Source of the DNA: Mycobacteriales bacterium
GTDB taxonomy: Bacteria; Actinomycetota; Actinomycetes; Mycobacteriales; SCTD01
Length of the DNA stretch: 64,000 nt
Assembly: GCA_040902655.1 (NCBI GenBank)
Contig: JBBDWV010000028.1
Location: 1,627 to 65,626, forward strand
Direction: 5' to 3'
In this document: positions 43,656 to 52,780 of the stretch, one piece after another
Layout: each line of letters opens with the position of its first letter
Numbering within the stretch: position 1 is the stretch's first letter
Notes under the pieces: model-generated
Seen by the model: the letters and a program-made list of their open reading frames with translations, nothing else
The model's database searches: none
Told to the model about the DNA's origin: nothing
Position numbers and translations under genes: made by a program

Positions 43656-43715
43656 TGACCAGGGGCGTCAGCCGGCGCCCGCCTCGCGCCCTCGGTCCCG
43701 GCTCCGCACCGCCGG

Positions 43716-43721
43716 TAGGAT
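43716..43721 (+). promoter_or_regulatory. -10 box of the miaB transcript
   Basis: TAGGAT lies 7 nt before ATG 43729. This predicts a transcript that begins at the small upstream ORF rather than at miaB itself. Confidence 0.5.
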
Positions 43722-43728
43722 CGGCGTC

Positions 43729-43833
43729 ATGTTGCCGTTCCCTTCGCTGCTGCTCATCGCGGTGATCCCGTCCGTCGCGTGCACGCATCGGGCGGCCGAC
43801 CGGTCAGGGCCGGGGAAGCGACGTCACCGCTAG
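43729..43833 (+). CDS. 34-residue leaderless upstream ORF of miaB
   Basis: The peptide starts [20 protein letters not shown] and ends in a basic tail (GPGKRRHR), so it looks like a short membrane or signal-like peptide. Its TAG stop shares a base with the miaB GTG (TAGTG), in a different frame from miaB. The -10 box TAGGAT 7 nt upstream supports it as the first translated unit of the transcript. It may set miaB expression by coupling. No homologue is known to me, and it might not be functional as a peptide. Confidence 0.45.
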   Translation: MLPFPSLLLIAVIPSVACTHRAADRSGPGKRRHR

Positions 43834-45305
43834 TGCCGGTCACCAACGAGGAAGCTGCACGCACGTACGAGGTGCGCACCTACGGCTGCCAGATGAACGT
43901 GCACGACAGCGAGCGCATCGCCGGCCTGCTCGACGCCGCCGGTTATCGACCGGCGCCACCCGACGCGACGCCCGACGTCGTGGTGTTCAACACCTGTGCG
44001 GTGCGGGAGAACGCCGACAACCGGCTCTACGGCAACCTCGGCCACCTCAAGCCGGTCAAGGACGGCAAGCCGGGCATGCAGATCGCCGTCGGTGGCTGCC
44101 TCGCGCAGAAGGACCAGGGGCTCATCACCCGCAAGGCGCCGTGGGTCGACGTCGTCTTCGGCACCCACAACGTGGGATCGCTGCCGGTGCTGCTCGAGCG
44201 GGCCCGCATCGAGGAGCGGGCGCAGGTCGAGCTGCTCGAGTCGCTCGAGGTCTTTCCGAGCACGCTGCCCGCCCGCCGCGAGTCGACCTACAGCGCCTGG
44301 GTCTCGATCAGTGTCGGCTGCGACAACACCTGCACGTTCTGCATCGTGCCGAGCCTGCGCGGCAAGGAGGAGGACCGCCGGCCCGGTGACGTGTTGCGCG
44401 AGGTCGAGGTGCTGGCAGCGCAAGGGGTGCTCGAGGTGACCCTGCTCGGCCAGAACGTCAACTCCTACGGCCGCTCCTTCGGCGACCGCGGCGCCTTCGG
44501 CAAGCTGCTGCGTGCCGTCGGCGCCGTCGAAGGCATCGAGCGGGTCCGCTTCACCAGTCCGCACCCCCGCGACTTTCCCTCCGACGTCATCACCGCGATG
44601 GCGGAGACCCCGGCGGTCTGCCCGAGCCTGCACATGCCGCTGCAGTCCGGCAGCGACGCGGTGCTCAAGGCGATGCGCCGCAGCTACCGCAGCGAGCGTT
44701 TCCTCGGCATCCTGGCGCGGGTGCGTGAGCAGCTGCCGGCCGCCGCGATCACGACCGACATCATCGTCGGCTTTCCCGGCGAGACCGACGCCGACTTCGA
44801 GGACACCCTGCGCGTGGTGGAGGCCAGCCGCTTCGCCGGCGCCTTCACCTTCCAGTACTCCCCACGCCCCGGGACCCCCGCTGCCGACCTGCCGCCGCTG
44901 CCCAAGGCGGTCGTGACCGAGCGGTACGACCGCCTCGTCGCGCTCCAGGACCGGATCTCGTACGAGGGGATGCAGTCGCAGGTCGGCCGGACCGTCGAGG
45001 TGCTGGTCAGCCGGGGGGAGGGGCGCAAGGACGCCGATGGCAGGCGAACCGGACGCGCGCGTGACAACCGGCTGGTGCACCTGGCTGCCGCTCCGGGCGT
45101 ACGGCCCGGGGATGTCGTCGAGACGGTCGTGACCAGGGCCGGCCCGCACTACCTGGTCGCCGACGGGCCGCTGCTGTCGCACCGGCGCACCGCCGCCGGC
45201 GACGCGTGCGAGACCGGCCGCACCCCGCGTACCGCCGGCGTCGGCCTCGGCATGCCCGGGGTCGGCGCGCCGCCTCCGCTGCCGGTCGCGACGGCCTGCG
45301 GGTGA
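43833..45305 (+). CDS. miaB: tRNA-2-methylthio-N6-dimethylallyladenosine synthase
   Basis: MiaB adds the 2-methylthio group to i6A37 of tRNA by radical-SAM chemistry; MiaA (52.8 kb) makes the substrate. The 490-residue protein begins with [13 protein letters not shown] (Cys19), then FNTCAVREN and GGCLAQKD for the auxiliary cluster. The radical-SAM triad is CDNTCTFC (Cys163, Cys167, Cys170), and a TRAM domain follows. GTG 43833 is chosen because family similarity begins there and it abuts the upstream ORF stop. The C-terminal 45 residues after TRAM are Gly/Pro-rich and not conserved. Confidence 0.94.
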   Translation: MPVTNEEAARTYEVRTYGCQMNVHDSERIAGLLDAAGYRPAPPDATPDVVVFNTCAVRENADNRLYGNLGHLKPVKDGKPGMQIAVGGCLAQKDQGLITRKAPWVDVVFGTHNVGSLPVLLERARIEERAQVELLESLEVFPSTLPARRESTYSAWVSISVGCDNTCTFCIVPSLRGKEEDRRPGDVLREVEVLAAQGVLEVTLLGQNVNSYGRSFGDRGAFGKLLRAVGAVEGIERVRFTSPHPRDFPSDVITAMAETPAVCPSLHMPLQSGSDAVLKAMRRSYRSERFLGILARVREQLPAAAITTDIIVGFPGETDADFEDTLRVVEASRFAGAFTFQYSPRPGTPAADLPPLPKAVVTERYDRLVALQDRISYEGMQSQVGRTVEVLVSRGEGRKDADGRRTGRARDNRLVHLAAAPGVRPGDVVETVVTRAGPHYLVADGPLLSHRRTAAGDACETGRTPRTAGVGLGMPGVGAPPPLPVATACG

Positions 45306-45343
45306 GGGGCCGGCAGCCCTTCCTGGCGTGCCCGGCGGCACCG

Positions 45344-45367
45344 CCCGCCCGGCTGCACCCGGGCGGG
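45344..45367 (+). terminator. Hairpin after miaB
   Basis: A 9-bp GC-only stem (45344-45352 with 45359-45367) has a 6-nt loop CTGCAC, 39 nt after the miaB stop. No long T-run follows (TGCTTCCC), as is common for actinobacterial terminators. Confidence 0.5.
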
Positions 45368-45449
45368 TGCTTCCCACCGACCGCCTTCCCGGTGTTGACT
45401 GCTCCCGTCCGCCCCGATCCCGGGGCGCAGCACCCGGGAGGTCGGTCGG

Positions 45450-45737
45450 ATGCCCGTCAAGGACGACGCTGCTGCTGCTCGGCGCACCGTGCAGGCCCTC
45501 AAGCAGGCCGTGGCCGGGCTCACGCGGCACTACTCGGATTCCGTCGACGTGCGCCGGCTCCAGACCGATGTCGGGCGGCTCGACGCCGACCTGGACCTGC
45601 TGTGCGGGACGGCGCTGCCCCGGGAGGTCGACGATGCGCCGCGCGAGCCGCTGGAGGTCATCGCGGACCGGGAGTACTCGCACGACTTCTGGATGGACGC
45701 CGAGGACGAGGGGCTGGGCAGGTCCGACATCCGCTGA
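45450..45737 (+). CDS. Hypothetical protein upstream of sdhC
   Basis: A 95-residue soluble protein, not recognised. The N-terminal half is helical (ARRTVQALKQAVAGLTRHYS, then VRRLQTDVGRLDADLDLL), the C-terminal half acidic and aromatic (EYSHDFWMDAEDEGLG). A GGGAGGT ribosome site precedes the ATG. It ends 35 bp before sdhC, so it may be cotranscribed with the succinate dehydrogenase genes. Confidence 0.7.
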   Translation: MPVKDDAAAARRTVQALKQAVAGLTRHYSDSVDVRRLQTDVGRLDADLDLLCGTALPREVDDAPREPLEVIADREYSHDFWMDAEDEGLGRSDIR

Positions 45738-45772
45738 TCCGCGTCCGCCCCGAGTAGAGGAGCCCGTCCCGC

Positions 45773-46567
45773 ATGACCACCACCGTTCCGTCGGGAACCG
45801 ACGCGCCCGGCCGGGCGAGCATCGCCGCGAGGACCCTGCGCACGGACAGGTGGTGGCTGCAGCCGCTGATCACCGTCACGGTCTTGGTGCTGTTCATCGC
45901 CTACTCGACCTGGCGGGCGTTCGAGAACGCGCACTTCTACATCTCGCCCTACCTGTCTCCCTTCTACTCGCCGTGCATCGCCACCGGCTGCGAGGACACG
46001 GCCTTCCCCGTGCTGATCCCGGGACCGTCGTTCATCAGCCCGGCGCTGTACATCCTGATCATCCCGCTGGGCTTCCGGTTGACCTGCTACTACTACCGCA
46101 AGGCCTACTACCGGTCGTTCTGGCTGTCGCCGCCGGCCTGCGCGGTCGCCGAGCCGCACACGACCTACACCGGGGAGACCCGCTCCCCGCTGATCTTCCA
46201 GAACCTGCACCGGTACTTCTTCTACCTCGGCCTGCTCTACCCGGTGGTCCTCACCTACGACGCGGCACACAGCATCTGGGCCCGCGACGACGGCAACTGG
46301 CTGGGCCTGGGCACGATCATCCTGTTCGTCAACGCCGCGCTGCTGGCGCTCTACTCGCTGTCCTGCCACTCCTGCCGGCACCTGGTCGGCGGGCGGCTCG
46401 TGCACTTCTCCAAGCACCCGGTCCGCTACCGGTTGTGGACCTGGGCGTCGAAGCTCAACGGCTCGCACATGAAGTGGGCCTGGGTCAGCCTGGTCTTCGT
46501 CGCGCTGACCGACCTCTACGTGCGGCTGCTGTCCACCGGTGCCATCTCCGACCCGATCCTCTTCTGA
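45773..46567 (+). CDS. sdhC: Succinate dehydrogenase membrane anchor (Sdh1 type)
   Basis: A 264-residue protein with five or so membrane helices (WWLQPLITVTVLVLFIAYST, ALYILIIPLGFRL, YFFYLGLLYPVVL, TIILFVNAALLALYSL, MKWAWVSLVFVALTDLY). Conserved His residues (NLHRYFF, SCHSCRHLVG) are candidates for haem or metal ligands. It resembles the membrane subunit of mycobacterial Sdh1 (Rv0249c), an anchor unrelated in length to short SdhC/SdhD. GAGG precedes the ATG. sdhA follows after 31 bp. Confidence 0.85.
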   Translation: MTTTVPSGTDAPGRASIAARTLRTDRWWLQPLITVTVLVLFIAYSTWRAFENAHFYISPYLSPFYSPCIATGCEDTAFPVLIPGPSFISPALYILIIPLGFRLTCYYYRKAYYRSFWLSPPACAVAEPHTTYTGETRSPLIFQNLHRYFFYLGLLYPVVLTYDAAHSIWARDDGNWLGLGTIILFVNAALLALYSLSCHSCRHLVGGRLVHFSKHPVRYRLWTWASKLNGSHMKWAWVSLVFVALTDLYVRLLSTGAISDPILF

Positions 46568-46598
46568 AACCACCTACGACGACAGGGACTCCCGCTCG

Positions 46599-48395
46599 AT
46601 GACAGACCTCGAACGCCGCTCCTACGACGTCGTCGTGATCGGTGCCGGCGGTGCCGGACTGCGTGCGGCCATCGAGGCGCAGGAGCAGGGGGCACGTACG
46701 GCCGTCGTCTGCAAGTCGCTGCTCGGCAAGGCGCACACCGTCATGGCCGAGGGCGGCATCGCCGCGGCGATGGGCAACGTCTACGCCGAGGACGGCTGGC
46801 AGGTGCACTTCCGCGACACGATGCGTGGCGGCAAGATGCTCAACCACTGGCGGATGGCGCAGCTGCACGCGCAGGAGGCGCCGGACCGGGTCCGGGAGCT
46901 GGAGGACTGGGGCGCGCTGTTCGACCGCACCCCCGAGGGGCTGATCTCCCAGCGCGACTTCGGTGGGCACCGCTACGCGCGACTGGCCCACGTCGGCGAC
47001 CGCACCGGACTCGAGCTGATCCGCACCCTGCAGCAGCGGACGGTCGCGCTCGGCATCGACGTCTACATGGAGTGCACCGTCACCCAGCTGCTGACCGGGG
47101 AGGACGGCAGCATCAACGGCGCGTTCGGCTACCGCCGGGAGAGCGGGCGCTTCGTGGTCTGGCAGGCACCGTCGGTCGTGCTGGCCACCGGCGGCATCGG
47201 CAAGTCGTACAAGGTCACGTCGAACTCCTGGGAGTACACCGGCGACGGGCACTCGCTGGCGCTGCAGGCCGGCGCGACCCTGGTGAACATGGAGTTCGTC
47301 CAGTTCCACCCGACGGGGATGGTCTGGCCGCCGTCGGTGCGCGGCATCCTGGTCACCGAATCGGTGCGCGGTGACGGCGGGATCCTCAAGAACTCCGCCG
47401 GCAACCGCTTCATGTTCGACTACATCCCGGACTTCTTCCGCAAGGAGACGGCCGAGACCGAGGCGGAGGCGGACCGCTGGTACACCGACAAGAAGAACAA
47501 CCGCCGCCCGCCTGAGCTGCTGCCGCGTGACGAGGTCGCCCGGGCCATCAACAGCGAGGTCAAGGCCGGCCGTGGCTCACCGCACGGCGGGGTCTTCCTC
47601 GACATCGCCTCCCGCCACGACGCGGACTACATCCGCAAGCGGCTGCCCTCGATGTACCACCAGTTCATGGAGCTGGCCGAGGTCGACATCACGAAGGAGC
47701 CGATGGAGGTCGGCCCCACCTGCCACTACGTGATGGGCGGCGTGGAGGTCGACCCGGAGAGCGCCGCGGCGGTCGTGCCGGGGCTCTACGCCGCCGGCGA
47801 GGTGGCGGGCGGCATGCACGGCAGCAACCGGCTCGGCGGCAACTCGCTGTCGGACCTGCTGGTGTTCGGCCGACGCGCGGGCACCGCCGCCACCGAGCGG
47901 GCGAAGACGACGAAGGCGTCGGTGCTCCGGGAAGAGGCCATCTCGGTCGCGGCGCGCGCCGCGCTGGAGCCGTTCGAGCGGGAGGGCGGGGAGAATCCCT
48001 ACACGATCCACCAGGAGCTGCAGACGGCGATGAACGACCTGGTCGGCATCATCCGGACCGCCGACGAGATCCGGCAGGCCCTCATGCGCATCGAGGAGCT
48101 GAAGGTCAGGACCAAGGCGCTGACCGTCGAGGGGCACCGGCAGTACAACCCGGGCTGGCACCTGGCCCTGGACCTGCCGCACATGCTGCGCGTGTCCGAA
48201 TGCATCGCCAAGGCGGCGCTCGAGCGCGAGGAGAGCCGGGGCGGGCACACCCGCGACGACTTCCCCGGACCTCGCGACGAGTGGGGTGCCCTCAACGTCA
48301 TCTGCACCGCCGACGGCGAGGGCATCGCGCTGTCGCGCAAGCCGTTGCCCGTGATGCCCGCCGAGCTGGCCCAGATCTTCGAGGAGAGCGTATGA
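46599..48395 (+). CDS. sdhA: Succinate dehydrogenase/fumarate reductase flavoprotein
   Basis: SdhA oxidises succinate to fumarate and passes electrons through SdhB to quinone. The 598-residue protein has the FAD-binding VVVIGAGGAGLRAA, the FAD-linked histidine in KAHTVMAEGGIAAAMG (His46), HPTGMVWPPSVRGILVTE near the substrate site and the second FAD segment GLYAAGEVAGGMHGSNRLGG. ATG 46599 gives the family N-terminus; a longer frame to 46539 overlaps sdhC. The stop overlaps the sdhB ATG as ATGA. Confidence 0.95.
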   Translation: MTDLERRSYDVVVIGAGGAGLRAAIEAQEQGARTAVVCKSLLGKAHTVMAEGGIAAAMGNVYAEDGWQVHFRDTMRGGKMLNHWRMAQLHAQEAPDRVRELEDWGALFDRTPEGLISQRDFGGHRYARLAHVGDRTGLELIRTLQQRTVALGIDVYMECTVTQLLTGEDGSINGAFGYRRESGRFVVWQAPSVVLATGGIGKSYKVTSNSWEYTGDGHSLALQAGATLVNMEFVQFHPTGMVWPPSVRGILVTESVRGDGGILKNSAGNRFMFDYIPDFFRKETAETEAEADRWYTDKKNNRRPPELLPRDEVARAINSEVKAGRGSPHGGVFLDIASRHDADYIRKRLPSMYHQFMELAEVDITKEPMEVGPTCHYVMGGVEVDPESAAAVVPGLYAAGEVAGGMHGSNRLGGNSLSDLLVFGRRAGTAATERAKTTKASVLREEAISVAARAALEPFEREGGENPYTIHQELQTAMNDLVGIIRTADEIRQALMRIEELKVRTKALTVEGHRQYNPGWHLALDLPHMLRVSECIAKAALEREESRGGHTRDDFPGPRDEWGALNVICTADGEGIALSRKPLPVMPAELAQIFEESV

Positions 48396-49141
48396 GCTAC
48401 GAGGCCACGCTGCGGGTCTGGCGCGGGGACGCCACCGGTGGAGAGCTGCGCGACTTCACCGTGCCGGTGAACGAGGGAGAGGTCGTCCTCGACATCATCC
48501 ACCGGCTGCAGGCCACCCAGGCGCCGGACCTCGCGGTGCGGTGGAACTGCAAGGCGGGCAAGTGCGGCTCGTGCAGCGCCGAGATCAACGGCCGGCCGCG
48601 GCTGATGTGCCTCACCCGCATGGGCACCTTCGCCGAGGAGGAGGTCATCACGGTCACGCCGCTCCGCGCCTTCCCGGTCATGCGCGACCTGGTGACCGAC
48701 GTCGGCTTCAACTACGAGAAGGCCGCGCAGATACCGGCGTTCGCGCCACGACAGCGCGACACCGACGGCAACCACAGGATGCAGCAGGTGGACGTCGAGC
48801 GGTCCCAGGAGTTCCGCAAGTGCATCGAGTGCTTCCTGTGCCAGGACACCTGCCACGTCGTGCGCGACCACGAGGAGAACAAGAGCGCCTTCGCCGGTCC
48901 GCGCTTCCTCATGCGGGTCGCCGAGCTCGACATGCACCCCCTCGACACGGTCGACCGGCGCCAGCTCGCCCAGGACGAGTTCGGACTCGGGATGTGCAAC
49001 ATCACCAAGTGCTGCAGCGAGGTGTGCCCGGAGGGGATCCACATTACCGACAACGCCCTCATCCCGCTGAAGGAGAGGGTCGTCGACCGCAGGTTCACGC
49101 CACGCACCTGGCTCGGCCGGACCATCCGCCGCCGGGAGTGA
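48392..49141 (+). CDS. sdhB: Succinate dehydrogenase iron-sulfur subunit
   Basis: A 249-residue electron-transfer subunit. The [2Fe-2S] ligands are Cys53, Cys58, Cys61 and Cys73 (NCKAGKCGSC, LMC). The [4Fe-4S] and [3Fe-4S] ligands are CIECFLCQDTC and CNITKCCSEVCPEGI. ATG 48392 is fixed by overlap with the sdhA stop. Order C-A-B with a long anchor is the Sdh1 layout. Its stop nearly meets the convergent dodecin gene. Confidence 0.95.
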   Translation: MSYEATLRVWRGDATGGELRDFTVPVNEGEVVLDIIHRLQATQAPDLAVRWNCKAGKCGSCSAEINGRPRLMCLTRMGTFAEEEVITVTPLRAFPVMRDLVTDVGFNYEKAAQIPAFAPRQRDTDGNHRMQQVDVERSQEFRKCIECFLCQDTCHVVRDHEENKSAFAGPRFLMRVAELDMHPLDTVDRRQLAQDEFGLGMCNITKCCSEVCPEGIHITDNALIPLKERVVDRRFTPRTWLGRTIRRRE

Positions 49142-49150
49142 CGCAGCCGT

Positions 49151-49360
49151 TCAGCCGTCCAGGCGGAAGCCGACCTTCAGCGTGACCTGGAAGGCGGCGA
49201 TCTGGCCCTCCTCGACGCGGCCACGGATCTCCGTAGCTTCGAACCACTCGACGTTGCGCACGGTCCGCGACACGCGCGAGATCCCGTTGCGGATCGCCTG
49301 CTGCACCGACTCGTCCGACGAGCCGACGACCTCGGTGACCCGGTAGATGTGGTCGCTCAC
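49151..49360 (-). CDS. Dodecin family flavin-binding protein
   Basis: A 69-residue protein that forms dodecamers storing flavins or coenzyme A. It shows the family pattern IYRVTEVVGSSDESVQQAI, then VEWFEATEIRGRVEEGQIAA (Trp as flavin stack, Gln in EEGQIAAFQV) and VTLKVGFRLDG. GTG 49360 has a very strong AGGAGGAGG ribosome site. It is convergent to sdhB and divergent from gluA. Confidence 0.93.
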   Translation of the reverse strand: MSDHIYRVTEVVGSSDESVQQAIRNGISRVSRTVRNVEWFEATEIRGRVEEGQIAAFQVTLKVGFRLDG

Positions 49361-49510
49361 GGGGACCTCCTCCTAGATGGTGAAACCGCAGGATGCCACT
49401 CCGCCGGGCGTTCGCGCACGTGGGCGGCCCGGATCCTGCCGGCGCTAACGGTCGGGTCACGATCCCGCTCCCCCGCCCGGCGGGTGCGTTGCCGCCAGGC
49501 GTAGCGGCGA

Positions 49511-49516
49511 TAGGGT
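49511..49516 (+). promoter_or_regulatory. -10 box of gluABCD
   Basis: TAGGGT lies 36 nt before the gluA GTG, leaving room for the ACAGGAG ribosome site in a short leader. Confidence 0.4.
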
Positions 49517-49552
49517 CTCTCGACCTCATCCCGACCGGACAGGAGAGCTGGC

Positions 49553-50293
49553 GTGCCGGAGCCGCTCGTTGTCCTGTCGGGGGTCAACAAGCACTTCGGT
49601 GACCTCCACGTCCTGAAGGACATCGATCTGACCGTGGACCGCGGTGAGGTCGTGGTCGTCATCGGCCCGTCCGGTTCCGGCAAGTCGACGCTGTGCCGGG
49701 CCATCAATCGGCTCGAGACCATCGACGACGGCACCATCGCCATCGACGGCGAGCCGCTGCCGGCGGAGGGCAAGCAGCTCGCCCAGCTGCGGGCGAAGGT
49801 GGGCATGGTCTTCCAGTCCTTCAACCTGTTCGCACACAAGACCGTGCTGGAGAACGTGACGCTCGGGCCGGTCAAGGTGAAGGGCGTCAAGAAGTCCGAG
49901 GCCGAGCGGCGCGGCAAGGAGCTGCTCGACCGGGTCGGGATCGGCAACCAGTCCGACAAGTACCCCGCGCAGCTGTCCGGCGGTCAGCAGCAGCGCGTCG
50001 CCATCGCGCGGGCGCTGGCGATGGACCCGATGGTCATGCTCTTCGACGAGCCGACCTCGGCCCTCGATCCGGAGATGATCAACGAGGTGCTGGACGTCAT
50101 GACGTCGCTGGCCAAGTCCGGCATGACGATGGTGGTGGTGACCCATGAGATGGGCTTCGCCCGGCGTGCCGCGGACCGGGTGGTGTTCATGGACCAGGGC
50201 AGCATCGTCGAGCAGGCGAGCCCGGAGCAGTTCTTCTCCCACCCTGAATCCGACCGCGCACAAGACTTCCTGTCCAAGATCCTGTCCCACTGA
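49553..50293 (+). CDS. gluA: Glutamate ABC transporter ATP-binding protein
   Basis: A 246-residue ATPase of the polar amino acid (PAAT) uptake family. Walker [10 protein letters not shown] (38-46), Q-loop [12 protein letters not shown], signature [17 protein letters not shown], Walker [15 protein letters not shown] and H-loop VTHEM are all present. It powers GluC/GluD. The gluABCD set next to recA/miaA genes is also seen in corynebacteria, where it imports glutamate. An AGGAG ribosome site precedes the GTG. Confidence 0.94.
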   Translation: MPEPLVVLSGVNKHFGDLHVLKDIDLTVDRGEVVVVIGPSGSGKSTLCRAINRLETIDDGTIAIDGEPLPAEGKQLAQLRAKVGMVFQSFNLFAHKTVLENVTLGPVKVKGVKKSEAERRGKELLDRVGIGNQSDKYPAQLSGGQQQRVAIARALAMDPMVMLFDEPTSALDPEMINEVLDVMTSLAKSGMTMVVVTHEMGFARRAADRVVFMDQGSIVEQASPEQFFSHPESDRAQDFLSKILSH

Positions 50294-50349
50294 CCGTCCC
50301 ACCCGGAGGGCCGGCGCTGCCGAGTCCCGACAACCAGAAGGACACGTCC

Positions 50350-51243
50350 ATGCGAACTCTGCGCTTCAACTCGCTCGCCCTCGCGGCGGCGCTCTCCCTG
50401 ACCCTGGCCGCCTGCGGAGGGGGCGGCGGGAACGACGACGACACGGCGGCGCCGGTCGACACCGAGGCCAGCTTCGAGGCCGGCACCCGGATGGCCGAGC
50501 TGGCCGCGGCCGGCAAGATCCGGGTCGGCACGAAGTTCGACCAGCCGCTGTTCGGTCAGAAGGGACTGTCCGGCGAGCCGGAGGGCTTCGACGTCGAGAT
50601 CGCTAAGATCATCGCCGCCAAGCTCGGCATCTCCGAGGACAACATCGAGTTCATCGAGGCCGTGTCGGCCAACCGCGAGCCGTTCCTCCAGCAGAACCGG
50701 GTGGACATGGTCGTGGCGACCTACACCATGAACGACAAGCGCGACGAGGTCGTCGACTTCGCCGGGCCGTACTTCCAAGCCGGCCAGGACATCCTGGTGG
50801 CCAAGGGCAACCCGAAGGGGATCAACGGCCCCGAGGACCTCAAGGGCAAGAAGACCTGCTCGGTCAGCGGCTCCACCCCGGCCGCCACCGTCCAGGAGGA
50901 GTACGGCATCACCACGGCCGAGCTGACCCTGTTCGACACCTACACCAAGTGCCGCGACGCGCTCGGCAACGGTCAGGTGGACGCCGTCACCACCGACAAC
51001 GTCATCCTCGCGGGCTATGCCAGTGAGGCCCCGGACAAGTACGAGCTGGTGGGCGCGCCGTTCACCGAGGAGCCGTACGGCATCGGCATCCCGGAGGGAC
51101 AGGAGGAGTTCTGCGACTTCATCAACGACACGCTGGCCGAGGCTGCCGAGGACGGTTCCTACGCCAAGGCGTTCGAGAGCACGGCCGGCACCGTCATCGA
51201 GGACACACCGGAGCTGCCGGAGCCCAAGGGCTGCGAGAACTAG
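50350..51243 (+). CDS. gluB: Glutamate ABC transporter substrate-binding lipoprotein
   Basis: A 297-residue extracytoplasmic binding protein. The signal peptide ends in a lipobox LAAC (Cys about 22) followed by a Gly/Asp linker. The mature part is an SBP_bac_3 domain: IRVGTKFDQPLFGQK, GFDVEIAKIIAAKLG, and NRVDMVVATYTMNDKRDEVVDFAGPYF. It has an AGAAGGA ribosome site. Glutamate is the most likely ligand from operon context; aspartate or glutamine cannot be excluded. Confidence 0.94.
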   Translation: MRTLRFNSLALAAALSLTLAACGGGGGNDDDTAAPVDTEASFEAGTRMAELAAAGKIRVGTKFDQPLFGQKGLSGEPEGFDVEIAKIIAAKLGISEDNIEFIEAVSANREPFLQQNRVDMVVATYTMNDKRDEVVDFAGPYFQAGQDILVAKGNPKGINGPEDLKGKKTCSVSGSTPAATVQEEYGITTAELTLFDTYTKCRDALGNGQVDAVTTDNVILAGYASEAPDKYELVGAPFTEEPYGIGIPEGQEEFCDFINDTLAEAAEDGSYAKAFESTAGTVIEDTPELPEPKGCEN

Positions 51244-51276
51244 CCGTTCCCGTCTGACAAAGGGGTCGATCGGTCC

Positions 51277-51924
51277 GTGGACGCTGTCCTTGACAACCTC
51301 GACGTCTTCGCCGAGGGCTTCAGGACCACCGTCTCGCTGACGTTGCTGGCGGCGATGGGGGCGCTCGTGCTGGGCACCCTCATCGCCGCCATGCGCGTCT
51401 CGCCGGTCCCGCCGCTGAGGTGGGCGGGCGCCACCTACGTCAACCTGGTCCGCAACACCCCGCTGACCGTGGTGTTCTTCCTCGTGGTGTTCGGCCTGCC
51501 CGAGGTCGACGTCATCGTGTCCTTCTACCGGTTCGCCGTCATCGCGCTGTCGCTCTACACCGCGGCCTTCGTGGCCGAGGTCGTGCGTTCGGGCATCAAC
51601 AGCGTGGCCGCCGGCCAGGCCGAGGCGTCCCGTGCCGTCGGGATGACCTTCGGTCAGACACTGCGGCTGGTCGTCCTGCCGCAGGCCTTCGTCAACATCG
51701 TCCCGCCGATGGCGAGCGTCTTCATCGCGCTGTTGAAGAACACCTCGATCGCTTACGCGTTCGGCGTGTTCGAGGCGACGCAGGCGATGAACCGGCTGAT
51801 CACGGCCAACGGCGCCGACGTCATCGCGATCGTGGCGACCGCCGCCCTGACCTACCTCGCGCTCGCGTTGCTGGCCAGCGCCGCCTTCGGCTTCCTCGAG
51901 CGTGCCGTGACGGCCAGCCGATGA
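51277..51924 (+). CDS. gluC: Glutamate ABC transporter permease GluC
   Basis: A 215-residue His/Glu/Gln/Arg/opine family permease with five helices. The EAA loop (GQAEASRAVGMTFGQTLRLV followed by LPQAF) that docks on GluA is clear. GTG 51277 follows a weak AGGGG ribosome site. The stop overlaps the gluD ATG. Confidence 0.93.
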   Translation: MDAVLDNLDVFAEGFRTTVSLTLLAAMGALVLGTLIAAMRVSPVPPLRWAGATYVNLVRNTPLTVVFFLVVFGLPEVDVIVSFYRFAVIALSLYTAAFVAEVVRSGINSVAAGQAEASRAVGMTFGQTLRLVVLPQAFVNIVPPMASVFIALLKNTSIAYAFGVFEATQAMNRLITANGADVIAIVATAALTYLALALLASAAFGFLERAVTASR

Positions 51925-52772
51925 CGACGCCGGTCCTCTACGACGTCCAGGGGCCGCGCGCGCGGCGCCGGGTGCTCCTCAGCAGCCTGGTCGGCGGCGT
52001 CGTGCTGCTCGGCCTGCTCGCCCTGGCGGCCCGCCGGCTGCATGCCAACGACCAGTTCGAGTACGCGAAGTACGAGCCCTTCCTCACCGAACCGCTGCTC
52101 TACGAGCGGCTGCTGGAAGGGCTGCAGAACACGCTCACCGCGGCGGCGTACTCCCTGGTCCTGGCGCTGCTGTTCGGGGTGGTGTTCGCCTTCGGGCGGC
52201 TGTCGCACGCCTGGTTCGTACGGCTGCCCGCCACCGCGGTCATCGAGTTCTTCCGCGGCGTACCGCTGCTGCTGCTCATCCTCGCGCTGTTCCTCGCCTT
52301 CCCGCTCGTCGTCGGCGTCGAGCTGCCCGCGCTGTGGGCGCTGGTCATCGCCCTCACCCTGTACAACGGCTCGGTCATCGCCGAGATCATCCGCGCCGGC
52401 ATCCAGGCGATTCCGAAGGGCCAGACCGAGGCGGCGTACGCGACCGGGCTCGGCCGCGGGCAGACCCTGCGCCTGGTGCTGCTGCCGCAGGCGGTCCGGG
52501 TGATGCTGCCGGCCCTGGTCAGCCAGCTGGTCGTGTTGCTCAAGGACACCTCGCTCGGCTTCGTCATCGGCTACGCCGAGCTGCTGCGCACCGGGGGTCA
52601 GCTCGTGCAGGTGCTCAACAACCCGATCCAGCTCTACCTGGCCATCGCGCTCATCTACATCGTGCTCAACTCCTCGCTGTCCGCGCTGGCCGGTTACCTG
52701 GAGAGCCGCCAGCGCCGCACCGTGGGGGCGACCGCGGCGCTCGCGCCGACCGAGAGCGGCGCCGTCCTCTGA
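51921..52772 (+). CDS. gluD: Glutamate ABC transporter permease GluD
   Basis: A 283-residue permease, longer than GluC by an N-terminal cytoplasmic segment and one helix. The EAA loop is GQTEAAYATGLGRGQTLRLV followed by LPQA. ATG 51921 overlaps the gluC stop (ATGA), which argues against the longer open frame. miaA follows after 8 bp, probably on the same transcript. Confidence 0.93.
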   Translation: MTTPVLYDVQGPRARRRVLLSSLVGGVVLLGLLALAARRLHANDQFEYAKYEPFLTEPLLYERLLEGLQNTLTAAAYSLVLALLFGVVFAFGRLSHAWFVRLPATAVIEFFRGVPLLLLILALFLAFPLVVGVELPALWALVIALTLYNGSVIAEIIRAGIQAIPKGQTEAAYATGLGRGQTLRLVLLPQAVRVMLPALVSQLVVLLKDTSLGFVIGYAELLRTGGQLVQVLNNPIQLYLAIALIYIVLNSSLSALAGYLESRQRRTVGATAALAPTESGAVL

Positions 52773-52780
52773 GTCCGCAC

